This document shows positions 1 through 9,200 of a DNA stretch of 48,100 bases, one piece after another. This DNA comes from Bacteroidota bacterium (GTDB lineage Bacteria > Bacteroidota > Bacteroidia > Bacteroidales > F082). Position numbers and translations under genes: made by a program. The notes below the pieces were generated by a model that was not told the origin of the DNA, ran no database searches, and saw nothing but the letters and a program-made list of their open reading frames with translations. The DNA lies in NCBI GenBank assembly GCA_016845175.1, contig JAERTD010000104.1, forward strand, positions 1 to 48,100, read 5' to 3'. The stretch's first letter is position 1. Every line of letters starts with the position of its first letter.

Positions 1-342
1 CGGAGCAAACACAACAAAAAAACCTCTGCTGTAGCCGCGTTATTCGATCAATATGAAAGCCTGTATGTGGGTATCACTCCTGAAGGCACAAGAAGACTAG
101 TGAAAAAGTGGAAAAGAGGCTTTTACTATATTGCTGTTGAAGCCAATGTTCCCATAATCCTTGGATATATGGATTATGAGAAAAAGGAGGGTGGACTTGG
201 ACCGGTTTTTTACCCAACCGGTGATTATGAAAAGGATTTAAAGGAGATTGAGAAATTCTACTACAATTGGCGAGGGCGACACCCAGAACTGTTTAACTTA
301 AGTTTAGAGAACAGGGAAAAAGTCCAACAATCAGATTCCTAA
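1..342 (+). CDS. Lysophospholipid acyltransferase family protein (PlsC-like), 3' part
   Basis: The reading frame is open from base 1, so the N-terminus lies outside the window; a GTG at 67 is internal and not the start. The visible 113 residues include RSKHNKKTSAV near the edge, which matches the region that follows the 'GG-x-VDRSK' block of 1-acylglycerol-3-phosphate acyltransferases, and then GITPEGTR, the PEGTR motif that binds the glycerol-phosphate acceptor in this family. Such enzymes move an acyl chain onto a lysophospholipid or related acceptor at the inner membrane. The catalytic HX4D block would lie upstream and is not visible. A weak hairpin follows at 359-380. The family call is firm; the substrate cannot be told. 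Confidence 0.8.
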   Translation, partial: RSKHNKKTSAVAALFDQYESLYVGITPEGTRRLVKKWKRGFYYIAVEANVPIILGYMDYEKKEGGLGPVFYPTGDYEKDLKEIEKFYYNWRGRHPELFNLSLENREKVQQSDS

Positions 343-358
343 AAGAATATATGATGAG

Positions 359-380
359 TACCTGAGCATCTTTTCAGGTA
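359..380 (+). terminator. Weak hairpin downstream of the acyltransferase gene
   Basis: TACCTGA (359-365) pairs with TCAGGTA (374-380) across an 8-nt loop, 17 nt after the acyltransferase stop codon. There is no real U-run after it, so it is at best a weak terminator or an mRNA 3' end structure. Confidence 0.3.
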
Positions 381-391
381 TTAAAAATAAG

Positions 392-430
392 CAAAAAAAA
401 AGCGCATATATCACAAGATATATGCGCTTT
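392..430 (-). terminator. Rho-independent terminator of tRNA-Val
   Basis: The arms 399-412 and 417-430 form a perfect 14-bp inverted repeat with a 4-nt loop. Read on the minus strand the stem runs straight into a T-run (complement of the A-run 392-401), starting 7 nt past the tRNA 3' end. There is no T-run on the plus side, so it serves the tRNA. Confidence 0.85.
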
Positions 431-437
431 AGTGTTG

Positions 438-512
438 TGGGCGATGAGAGATTCGAACTCCCGACCCCCTCGGTGTAAACGAGGTGCTCTGAACCAGCTG
501 AGCTAATCGCCC
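438..512 (-). tRNA. tRNA-Val, anticodon UAC
   Basis: On the minus strand the gene begins GGGCGATTAGCTCAG and its acceptor arms 506-512 and 439-445 pair perfectly over 7 bp, with discriminator A at 438. The anticodon stem-loop is CCTCG-TTTACAC-CGAGG, giving anticodon TAC (Val). The T arm carries GTTCGAATC. The 3' CCA is not encoded (the next bases are CAA), so it must be added after transcription. It is a single-gene unit with its own promoter at 549-578 and terminator at 392-430. Confidence 0.96.
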
Positions 513-548
513 GATCTTCTATGAACGTCCGCTTTTCAAAAGCGAGTG

Positions 549-578
549 CAAATATACATGTATATTTTTGTTACACAA
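549..578 (-). promoter_or_regulatory. Promoter of tRNA-Val (TTG-N19-TATATTTG)
   Basis: On the minus strand, TTG (576-578) is followed after 19 nt by TATATTTG (549-556), an exact TAnnTTTG box at near-ideal spacing for a Bacteroidetes -33/-7 promoter. Transcription would start near 542, about 30 nt before the tRNA. A CGCTTTT-C-AAAAGCG hairpin (530-544) lies in the leader. Confidence 0.7.
563..570 (+). promoter_or_regulatory. -7 box TATTTTTG, candidate promoter for tamL
   Basis: An exact TAnnTTTG match on the plus strand, overlapping the perfect palindrome AATATACATGTATATT (551-566) shared with the divergent tRNA promoter. It would give tamL a leader of about 90 nt. It competes with the box at 644-651. 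Confidence 0.45.
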
Positions 579-643
579 CAAATTCAAAAAAATATTTTTA
601 TTTCCTCGCCATTTTTAATTCTGAGCTGAATAGTCTCTTTTGT

Positions 644-651
644 TAAATTTG
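644..651 (+). promoter_or_regulatory. -7 box TAAATTTG just upstream of tamL
   Basis: An exact TAnnTTTG match. It overlaps the upstream TTG codons at 640 and 649, so if it is used, translation must begin downstream, fitting TTG 667. No convincing TTG is seen at -33. Confidence 0.5.
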
Positions 652-666
652 CATAAAAACCACACC

Positions 667-3009
667 TTGATCAAACCGTATTTAAGATTAGGTATCTCAT
701 TGCTTATGCTGGCAGCCCTGTTATCCGGCTGTTCGGTACAACGATATTTAAAAGAGGATGAGACACTTGTCAATAAGTACAAGATAAATATTGCCGAGAA
801 GCCCAAAGAGATCAACCATCAGGAACTTAGAACATTCCTGAAACCACGACCCAATAAGAAAATTCTATTTATAAGATTCAAACTAAAATCCCATTACCGA
901 TTTCAAAAAAAACCCTCCAAGTTTAACACCTGGATGAACAAACATTTCGGGGAAGAGCCAGTGCTACATGATCCTGATAACCTGGATGAAATTTCCAGAA
1001 AAATGTCACGGTATCTGGGTAATATTGGGTTTTTTAATTCAAAAGTAAGCTATGATGTAACCTACAGAAGGAAGCTGGCCACTATCAATTATATAATCGA
1101 ACCTTCGATACCTTACAAGATCAATAAGCTGGAATATCAGATACCCGACACCTTACTAAAGGAATATATTTCGAATACCATCGACAAACGTCTGATTAAA
1201 TCAGGGGATATTTACAATGCCTATACATTTGACGACGAAAGGGACAGGATTACGGAACAGTTAAGGAATGAAGGATACTACTTCTTTAACAGGAATTATA
1301 TACAATACGTAGTCGACTCAAACCTTAACCAGCGACAAATGAATGTAACGGTTAAGGTGAACAATATCAAAGTACCCAATACCAAAATTCCTGGAGCCTT
1401 TACCGAGAAAACCCATGACCGCTATTTTATCAATACGGTAAGTATCAATTCTGATTACCATGGATTGGACTCACTGGGTCATGACACACTCGTTCATCAT
1501 ATCAATTTCTGGAATGACACCACTCAATATGCCTATAACTATCTGGTTAACGAGAAAACCCGTATCAATCCGAATGCCTTCAATTCTTCCATAAAACTCA
1601 GGCCTGGACTGGCTTACTCCGCTGATGATTTAAAGAAAACCTATCAAAGACTTTTCAGGTATCAAATTTTGAGGACCACTAACATTAGTTTCGACACCCT
1701 TTCAGCTGATACTAACTCAAGGCACAAGCTCCTGGATACCCGGATCAATATGCAACAAAGCAAACTGAACTCCTTTGCTGCGGAATTGGAAGGAACCAAC
1801 TCAAGTGGCGACTTGGGTATCAGAGGAAACCTGGTTTTTATGAATAAGAACATTTTCAAACGGGCTGAAGTACTACGGGTTAGGCTTCTTGGAGGCTTTG
1901 AAGCTCAAACCATTTCAAGCTCAGACAGTTTATCATCAAGCACCAGTTTGTTTAACACCTTTGAGGTAGGTTTTGATGGAACACTCTTCCTACCACATTT
2001 CGTTTTTCCCTTCGGACTTAAGAAATTCAACCAACGCTATAGTCCAAGCACCAACATCACCTTTGGTTACAACATCCAGCAAAGGCCAAACTACACAAGG
2101 TATATTACCAATTTAAACCTGGGTTACACATGGAGTCAGAATGCCAAAATCAACCACATTCTTAAACCCATCAACATCAATTATATTAATGTAGATCCCA
2201 CACCTGAATTTCAGAAAGTACTTGAAGAGGAAACCAACCCTCGCCTGAAAGAGCAGTATTCCGACCATATGATTGCCGGTTTAAATTACAGTTTCATCTT
2301 CAACAACCAGAATTTGCTGGCTCTGGAGCATTTCGACTATTTAAGGATTAACTTTGAATCATCAGGAAATTTGCTTCATGCCATCAATGGTTTAACGGGT
2401 GCCAAAAAATCTTCCGAAGGCTATTATGAGTTCTTTGGTGTACGCTATGCCCAATACCTGCGTATCAACATCGATTATCGTCACTATTATTACTTTTTCA
2501 ACAAGACCAATAGTATGGTTTTCAGGGCACTGATAGGTACGGCCATCCCCTATTTAAATTCTGAAGAAATTCCTTACGAAAAAGGTTTCTATGCGGGTGG
2601 AGCCAACGATATGCGGGGTTGGGAATTCAGAAAACTGGGGCCGGGTTCTTTTTCAGGCACCTCTTCTTACGAGCGTGTAGGTGATATTCAACTGGAGGCC
2701 AATGTGGAATACCGTTTTCCCATTTATAGTTTCTTTAAAGGAGCCCTGTTCGCCGACATTGGTAATATCTGGACATACAGTGATTCAGAGACCTTCCCTG
2801 GAGGTAAATTTGAACTTAATGATTTCCACAATGAGTTAGCGGTGGATGGTGGACTTGGTTTGCGCTTCGACTTTCAGTATTTTGTATTCAGATTTGACCT
2901 GGCCATACCCTTAAGAGACCCGGCCTATGATTCAGGCGATCGTTGGCGCATACAGTATTTGCAATTCAAACAATTTGTAGGAAATATCGGTATTGGCTAT
3001 CCTTTCTAA
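667..3009 (+). CDS. tamL: TamL, BamA/TamA-like outer-membrane lipoprotein
   Basis: A lipoprotein of the Omp85 superfamily. The signal peptide ends in the lipobox LLSGC about 22 residues from the chosen start, so the mature protein is acylated on Cys, the trait that separates Bacteroidetes TamL from proteobacterial TamA. POTRA-like repeats fill roughly the first 350 residues, including ITEQLRNEGYYFF, which is typical of POTRA domains. The C-terminal half is a 16-strand-type barrel (surface antigen D15), with FYAGGANDMRGWEFRKLGPG corresponding to the conserved VRGY/lid-lock region. TamL works with TamB in outer-membrane biogenesis. No ATG fits; I chose TTG 667 because it gives a compact signal peptide and lies after the -7 box at 644-651, but TTG 640 or 649 are possible. 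tamB is not adjacent here. About 780 aa, normal for the family. Confidence 0.88.
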   Translation: MIKPYLRLGISLLMLAALLSGCSVQRYLKEDETLVNKYKINIAEKPKEINHQELRTFLKPRPNKKILFIRFKLKSHYRFQKKPSKFNTWMNKHFGEEPVLHDPDNLDEISRKMSRYLGNIGFFNSKVSYDVTYRRKLATINYIIEPSIPYKINKLEYQIPDTLLKEYISNTIDKRLIKSGDIYNAYTFDDERDRITEQLRNEGYYFFNRNYIQYVVDSNLNQRQMNVTVKVNNIKVPNTKIPGAFTEKTHDRYFINTVSINSDYHGLDSLGHDTLVHHINFWNDTTQYAYNYLVNEKTRINPNAFNSSIKLRPGLAYSADDLKKTYQRLFRYQILRTTNISFDTLSADTNSRHKLLDTRINMQQSKLNSFAAELEGTNSSGDLGIRGNLVFMNKNIFKRAEVLRVRLLGGFEAQTISSSDSLSSSTSLFNTFEVGFDGTLFLPHFVFPFGLKKFNQRYSPSTNITFGYNIQQRPNYTRYITNLNLGYTWSQNAKINHILKPININYINVDPTPEFQKVLEEETNPRLKEQYSDHMIAGLNYSFIFNNQNLLALEHFDYLRINFESSGNLLHAINGLTGAKKSSEGYYEFFGVRYAQYLRINIDYRHYYYFFNKTNSMVFRALIGTAIPYLNSEEIPYEKGFYAGGANDMRGWEFRKLGPGSFSGTSSYERVGDIQLEANVEYRFPIYSFFKGALFADIGNIWTYSDSETFPGGKFELNDFHNELAVDGGLGLRFDFQYFVFRFDLAIPLRDPAYDSGDRWRIQYLQFKQFVGNIGIGYPF

Positions 3010-3032
3010 TACCCCTAATTTGTAGTGTATTT

Positions 3033-4466
3033 ATGACAGCAAAGGATTATACCGATTTGCTTTTAAGCCATTTCCCACATCAGCCAACGGCTGATCAGGA
3101 GGAGACCATACTACATTTAGCTCATCTGATTGCGTCATCCAAAACCAACCCGGTTTACATACTTAAAGGTTATGCTGGAACAGGGAAAACCAGCCTGCTC
3201 AGTGCTGTTGTGGCAAGCCTAAAGGAAAAAAGGATTAAAACCACTTTGCTGGCACCCACGGGTAGAGCTGCTAAAGTTTTGGCAAACTATTCGTCCTACC
3301 CGGCTCATACCATACACAGACTTATTTACATTATAGCTGATGGAGCTGAGGAAGGGCATCGCATTATGCTGGCTCCCAACAAAAAGAAAAACGCTGTTTT
3401 TATTGTGGATGAGGCCTCTATGATTGGAGATAACACCCAACAAAATGATAATGTATTCTCACAAAGAAACCTATTGGATGATTTGGTCAGTTACGTCTTT
3501 TCACAACCCAATAACAAATTAATTCTGGTGGGTGATATTGCCCAATTACCACCAGTGGGATTAAGTCTCTCTCCTGCATTGAATTTGCAGATGATGAAAA
3601 ATAGCTACCCCATCACCGGTTTTTCCTTTGAAATGAAAACCGTTATGCGTCAGGCCAATGATTCCGGTATACTGGCTTCTGCTACCTATCTGAGGCAAAA
3701 GCTAAGCGAGAAAGATACTGACCTACCCCTCTTTAACACCTCTTTCTTTAAAGAAGATGTGTTTAATGTTGACAATGGTTACGATTTGGAAGAATTGCTG
3801 CAAGACACCTATAATGAAAGTGGGGCTTCCGATGGAATAGTGGTTTGCCGATCCAACAAAAGGGCCAATATGTTTAACAATCAGGTTAGAAGTCATATTC
3901 TTGGGAGGGATTCAGAAATTGAGGCTGGAGACAAACTAATGGTGGTAAAAAACAACTATTACTGGCTTGATCAGCAATCGAAGATTGGATTCATCGCCAA
4001 TGGAGACCTGGCGGAGGTTTTGAGGGTAAAAAAAAGAGAAAACTGCTATGGTTTTGAATTTGCTGATGCTGATATCCGATTGTTGGATTACCCCGATGAG
4101 AAAGAACTCGAAGTGAAGTTGTTATTGGACACTTTACAGACCGAATCAGCAGGCTTAAGTCAGCAGGATCAAAGGAAGTTGTACGCAGAAGTAGAAACTG
4201 ACTTCGCGAATCTACCCAACAAAAGGCAACGATATATTCAGATGCTAAACGATCCTTTTTACAATGCCTTACACGTTAAATATGCCTATGCTTTTACCTG
4301 TCACAAAACCCAGGGTGGGCAATGGCCCAATGTTTTTATCGATCAGGGTTACCTGACTGAAGAAATGATGGATACGGAATACCTCCGTTGGTTATATACA
4401 GCAATCACCCGAGCCACTGGCAAAGTATACCTGGTCAATTTCCGTGAAGAATTTTATCACCAATAA
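3033..4466 (+). CDS. RecD-like ATP-dependent DNA helicase (SF1B)
   Basis: A 477-aa superfamily 1 helicase. Visible motifs in order: Walker A GYAGTGKTS at residues 46-54 (Lys52), VFIVDEASM (motif II), LILVGDIAQLPPVG (motif III), VMRQ (motif IV region), and near the C-terminus FTCHKTQGGQW (motif V, UvrD_C_2 domain) and LYTAITRA (motif VI). The compact size without a long N-terminal region fits RecD2/Dda-like helicases of Bacteroidetes rather than the RecD subunit of RecBCD. It would unwind DNA 5'-3' in repair or replication restart. The frame is open further back into tamL, but ATG 3033, 23 nt after the tamL stop, is the natural start. It ends 27 nt from the convergent ispF gene. The exact role is not known. 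Confidence 0.88.
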   Translation: MTAKDYTDLLLSHFPHQPTADQEETILHLAHLIASSKTNPVYILKGYAGTGKTSLLSAVVASLKEKRIKTTLLAPTGRAAKVLANYSSYPAHTIHRLIYIIADGAEEGHRIMLAPNKKKNAVFIVDEASMIGDNTQQNDNVFSQRNLLDDLVSYVFSQPNNKLILVGDIAQLPPVGLSLSPALNLQMMKNSYPITGFSFEMKTVMRQANDSGILASATYLRQKLSEKDTDLPLFNTSFFKEDVFNVDNGYDLEELLQDTYNESGASDGIVVCRSNKRANMFNNQVRSHILGRDSEIEAGDKLMVVKNNYYWLDQQSKIGFIANGDLAEVLRVKKRENCYGFEFADADIRLLDYPDEKELEVKLLLDTLQTESAGLSQQDQRKLYAEVETDFANLPNKRQRYIQMLNDPFYNALHVKYAYAFTCHKTQGGQWPNVFIDQGYLTEEMMDTEYLRWLYTAITRATGKVYLVNFREEFYHQ

Positions 4467-4493
4467 ACAAGAAATTCAAAGGGAAGTGGCCGA

Positions 4494-4982
4494 TTATTCA
4501 GGAATGGTGTACAAACCACAAACAGCATAGGCCGACACACCTTCTTCCCTGCCTTCAGCACCCAGATGTTCAGTAGTAGTAGCTTTGATGGAAACATCAG
4601 TCAGAGGCATATGTAACACATGGGCAATGTTCTGTTTCATAGCCGGAATATGACCACTGATTTTGGGCCTTTGTAATACGACAGTAGCATCAATATTGCC
4701 AGGCCTATAATGGGCTTCATCCAGGAATAGTTTCACTTTTTCAAGCAATAGCGTGCTGTCAATGTTTTTAAAGGCTGGATCTGTATCCGGGAAATGACTA
4801 CCAATATCACCTTTCCCCAGGGCACCCAGTAAAGCATCTATAATGGCGTGAATCAATACATCGGCATCCGAATGACCCAATGCACCTTTTTCATGAGGTA
4901 TATGAACACCTCCTATGATCAGTTTTCGGTTGGGTATCAGTTTGTGTACGTCATAGCCAAAACCAAACCTTACCGGGATCAT
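4494..4982 (-). CDS. ispF: 2-C-methyl-D-erythritol 2,4-cyclodiphosphate synthase IspF
   Basis: IspF makes the cyclic diphosphate intermediate of the MEP isoprenoid pathway, releasing CMP. The 162-aa protein has the complete family signature: GFGYDVHKL at the N-terminus (metal-binding Asp and His), GHSDADVLIHAI (metal-binding His of the trimer active site), KGDIGSHFPDTDP, and the C-terminal block IKATTTEHLGAEGREEGVSAYA. Length and motifs are normal. Its ATG overlaps the porV stop codon as ATGA (4979-4982), so it is translationally coupled to porV and belongs to the por operon. From memory, Porphyromonas gingivalis has the same porU-porV-ispF order, which suggests an old, conserved arrangement rather than a functional link. 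Confidence 0.97.
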   Translation of the reverse strand: MIPVRFGFGYDVHKLIPNRKLIIGGVHIPHEKGALGHSDADVLIHAIIDALLGALGKGDIGSHFPDTDPAFKNIDSTLLLEKVKLFLDEAHYRPGNIDATVVLQRPKISGHIPAMKQNIAHVLHMPLTDVSIKATTTEHLGAEGREEGVSAYAVCGLYTIPE

Positions 4983-6196
4983 TCTTTAGGGGCATTTTTT
5001 GTTTTATCAATATCACCCAGGCGGAACAACAAGGAGAAACGTAAGGTGTTCTGAAGTGGATGCTGCTGGGTTTGGGTGGCTGGAATTAAATATGAAAAGT
5101 CCAGTCCAAATACATTATATCTTAAACCAACACCTAAGGTGAAATATTTTCTTCCGCCTTTGAGGTTGTGCTCATAAAAGTAACCACCACGAAGGGCCAG
5201 CACATTGTTGTACCAGTATTCAGTGCCCACAGCAAAACTAAACTCCTGCATTTCTTCGGTGAATCCATTGGGAGCATCGTACCATGATTGGATCATACCA
5301 GTAATGGGAGCAACCTCAGGGTCCATGCCAGCGTAAATCACACGGCTTCCATCTTCAGCGGTGGAATCGGGATAATAAATAGGTGGGGTGGGTACCAATA
5401 GTTTATTGACATCAAACTGAAAAGAGATTTTATTATAGTCATCCAACTCAAGGGTCAATCTTGGACCAATCCTGAAATTGGTTGGAATAAAATCTTTCTG
5501 GATATTACTATTGGAATATGAGATCTTGTTACCAATATTGGAAATATTCAATCCCCAGGCAAACTGAGCATCCATATTACTGAACCACTCCACATCTTTT
5601 TGCCAGTATAAGGCCAGGTCAGCTGCTACTGAAATACCAGCAGTGGAAGGCTGTCCCTGAACCGTTTGCCCTTGAGTAAGGTCAGAATAAATGAAACGCC
5701 CGGCAACAGCTAAGGAGAAATTATCATGCAATTTCCTTGAATAGGTCGCGTCGATGGCAAATTCGTTGGGCTTATAAATCCCGAGCGAATTTCCTTCATT
5801 ATCAGTAAAATTGATCTCTCCAAGTGAAAAATACCGTAGGGATGTGGCAAAGGTAGATACATCATTAAGCTTGGCGTAAAAGGAAACGTGAGCCAGATTA
5901 ATATCGTTTACCAGATTACGTAACCATGGCGTATAGGAAACTGAAACACCAAATGGATCATCAACCCAGGCATACTTGGCAGGATTCCAGTGCATGGAGT
6001 TAGCATCAGCTGATGAAGCTACACCACCATCACCCATACCACCGGCACGAGCATCAGGACCAATAGCGACGAAGGGCACAGCGGTGCTAATAACATTAAT
6101 ACCACCCAGCTTTCCTGAGAGCTCATCGTAGCTTTGTGCTTGTAAGACCTGCATCGAAATAACGATTCCAAGTACTAATAAGATCTTAATTTTCAT
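4979..6196 (-). CDS. porV: Type IX secretion outer-membrane protein PorV (LptO)
   Basis: PorV is a FadL-like 14-strand outer-membrane barrel that takes T9SS cargo from the SprA/Sov translocon and hands it to the PorU sortase for surface attachment. The 405-aa protein starts with a Sec signal peptide ending in LQAQ. After it come AVPFVAIGPDARAGGMGDGG and SSADANSMHWNPAK, the N-terminal hallmark of PorV and related FadL-type barrels. The C-terminus ends in barrel-like strands (LRFSLLFRLGD). The start is ATG 6196: the longer frame reaches TTG 6226 only by running through an exact -7 promoter box (6224-6231). It follows porU by about 70 nt and overlaps ispF by 4 nt. Confidence 0.95.
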   Translation of the reverse strand: MKIKILLVLGIVISMQVLQAQSYDELSGKLGGINVISTAVPFVAIGPDARAGGMGDGGVASSADANSMHWNPAKYAWVDDPFGVSVSYTPWLRNLVNDINLAHVSFYAKLNDVSTFATSLRYFSLGEINFTDNEGNSLGIYKPNEFAIDATYSRKLHDNFSLAVAGRFIYSDLTQGQTVQGQPSTAGISVAADLALYWQKDVEWFSNMDAQFAWGLNISNIGNKISYSNSNIQKDFIPTNFRIGPRLTLELDDYNKISFQFDVNKLLVPTPPIYYPDSTAEDGSRVIYAGMDPEVAPITGMIQSWYDAPNGFTEEMQEFSFAVGTEYWYNNVLALRGGYFYEHNLKGGRKYFTLGVGLRYNVFGLDFSYLIPATQTQQHPLQNTLRFSLLFRLGDIDKTKNAPKE

Positions 6197-6223
6197 TCGA
6201 AATGATTTATAAAAAAAGGTTCG

Positions 6224-6231
6224 CAAAATTA
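6224..6231 (-). promoter_or_regulatory. -7 box TAATTTTG upstream of porV
   Basis: An exact TAnnTTTG match on the minus strand, 27 nt before the porV ATG, in the 69-nt gap after porU. It suggests porV-ispF has its own promoter besides read-through from the porU genes. No good -33 TTG is seen. Confidence 0.5.
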
Positions 6232-6265
6232 ACGAATTAATTAGAGTATTATTATTTTGATCGTT

Positions 6266-9200
6266 TTATTCCTTCATCTTTATCAATTTCTGATGCTGGA
6301 CAAGAGTAATTCCTTTGCTATCAGTGATAAATACATCATAAATAAAAAGTCCTGATTGAAGGTTGTTTCCGTTGCTATCCTTACCATCCCAGTAGATTGG
6401 TTCCACAATCGGATTGGTTGATTCGTAAGATTCGATCAAATTAACAACATTCCGGCCCTGCATATCATAAATTTTAATCTCTACCTGTTTCACATAGGAT
6501 TCAGGGTCCTGATGCCGGAACGAAAAATATGTTTGGTTAATAAATGGGTTTGGATAGTTCTTTACCTCAGTTAAAATGCTTTGAACTTCAGGTTCGATAT
6601 AGAAATCTATGGTTTTTTCGGAGGAATTATTCTGCAGATCCCAGGCCTTTATGTAAATGCTATGCCACCCAGCGCCAAGACCAGCCAGTTGATGGTCAAG
6701 GCGTCCTTGCTGATAGGAATCCACATCCATTTGGAAATATTCATTCATAATCATCGAATTCGCAAATTGCTGATCAATGACCATTACGATATCCCTACCC
6801 AAACTGTTTCCAGTGGCATGTATGCCCTGCTCATCAGCCAGGACCACATTAATCATAGGTGAGTTATTGACAACCGACTCATGTCCAAGGCTTGTGTCAT
6901 CATTCAAAAAGATGCTGATTTCAGGTCCTTCATAATCCAATTCAGCTGACTCGTCGAGTCCGCCGATCATCAATTCACTATAACCACCCCAGGCATCAAG
7001 ATTCCTTAAAGTATCAATACCATAATAGCTCACTTTTCCATAGCCATATTGATAGGATATATCTTTGGGAACCATGAAGGTAAATTCAAAGAGACCATCT
7101 GCAACTGTAGTTTTCCCATTAAATAAAACCCGATCACTCAGATAGAAATCCTCAGGATAGCTTCCACTGCTGTTAGCCAATGTAGTGTGCCGGGAAGGCT
7201 TATCATAAACCTTTGGATAAATATAGCCTTGAAAATCTTCATCCACCTGACCCGATGAATTAAGCACTTCTCCTGTAATATGAACCAAAGACATGCCCTT
7301 AAGGGTATCCGAATCCTGTCTGTTTTCAGCCTGAGCAACTGACAAAGTACCCACTGTTAATGAAGGGTACGACAGTCTTAGGGCCGGATCACCCAGCAAT
7401 GAAAAGTTCAGGAAGTTGGCATTCGATGGTGTTTTAGATAAACGTATTAAATCCCCGAGCCTTGAAGGACTTCCATCTTCCCTTTCAAGGAAATTCTGAT
7501 AAATCCTGGTATTTAATACAATATTGGCATGAGCATAAGCCAGACGCGTGGTGGTGAGCAAGCCAATACCTGCTCCATTTGGATTTAAGAAAACCAATTC
7601 ACCTGCTGAAGTAAACTCAGGGTCGTCAAAACGACTGAACTCACAGGTTGCCGTAATAAACAAGGGTGTATTGTTGATGTTATCAAAAGCTCTGATGGTG
7701 GCCACATCCAAAATCACCTCAGCCGACCATCCGATAAGCCCACCATGACCTGTGTAATTAAGCACCAAGGCACCATCATGCACCTGCTTATCTATCAGTC
7801 TGTTGGACTCAGGATAACTGAAGCCACCCGGTACCTTTATTTTCTTGTAGGCATCGGAATAGATTTTATTAATATTGAAACCATCATGTAAGGTGTCTAC
7901 TATAGATACCAACTGTTCGGCCTGGTGCAAATGCAAATTATGATCCTCATCATCAGCCACAAAACAGATGGTGTTTTTCCAGTCGCCCAAAACAGTAGAT
8001 GAAGAGGACATATAGTGTTCAATCTTATCCACTGCTACTTTTGCTTCCTCGTAAGTATGTATGGGAAATCTTCCCACACCAACATCCAATGTTCCGGTAG
8101 CATTCTGACCTTCATCCTCATCCAGCAAGCCGAAGAAATCATCAGAAACATAGGATTGTGTCAACCTCAGGGATTCGATGGTTTCAAAAGTAGGAATGAT
8201 GTTGGTATTGTGATGTATGCGGTGTTTATAGTCAAAGGACGCATCTCCAAACATTAGGAGATAGGGAGGTTTCCCATTGAAGGCGCCTTTCACATAAAGC
8301 ATTCTCATGAAGTCGCGTATACCTGAGATATCCTGGGCACCTGAAGAAAACTCATTATAGATTTGTTGGGGTTGTAGCACGATGGATACCAATCCATCTT
8401 TATCTCTGTGAAGTTGTGCCAGTCGCTCAGCCTGATCCATAAATTCCTCAGGGCTAATGATCACAAAATCGACCCTGTCAATCCCATGTAAGTTTTGATT
8501 AGTCACAGGCTCGAAAGAGACTGGCTTATGAAAGTCTGAATGGTCAAAAAGAACAAATGTCCTCAGAGAATCCATTTCAGCGGTAAAGTCCATCAAATCA
8601 GAGTTTATATTATAGGTCAACTGCAAAGGATTATGGTTATCGGTAATATCCCATAGTTTCAGATTGTTGTTGGCATTTTGAATATTGAATTTTACTCTTG
8701 CCCCGAACTCCACAGTGTGTGGGTCTCTGAACAACATTTGCCCTCCATCAAAATGGAGCTTCCTTCTCAGGTTCAGGCTTAGGTAATTCAACCAGGCCAT
8801 GGAGGTTTCATCTGAGGCAAGGTAACGAATTAAAATGTCTATTTCCTGATCAGAATTGGTAATCACCTCCGTTTCCTGAATTTTCCGTGCATACAAACTA
8901 CTGCTATTGCTGATTCTTGAGATACTGGCGGAGTCTATAATCTGCTCCTGGTTATAAAAAACTTCCAAATACGTCTCCGTGAAAGCTCTGACAACCAGTT
9001 CAACATCCATAATCACTGGAGTTTCCTCATCAATATGTGGCACAGAAAAGTAATAATGACGTTCCAGTGTATCCCCGTTGAATCTTTCGCCAAACCACTC
9101 CTTACCAGAAGAGATTAGGTTAACCAGGTCACGATCATGGTTATAATAATCTACATAGGTCTCCAGCGTAGTGGTGGGGGTATTAATGGTTCCTGAAGAT

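Noticed and set aside
2943..3032. An upstream extension of the RecD-like helicase into the 3' end of tamL
   Set aside because: It would overlap tamL by 67 nt and add 30 residues that do not resemble helicase sequence, whereas ATG 3033 lies 23 nt after tamL.
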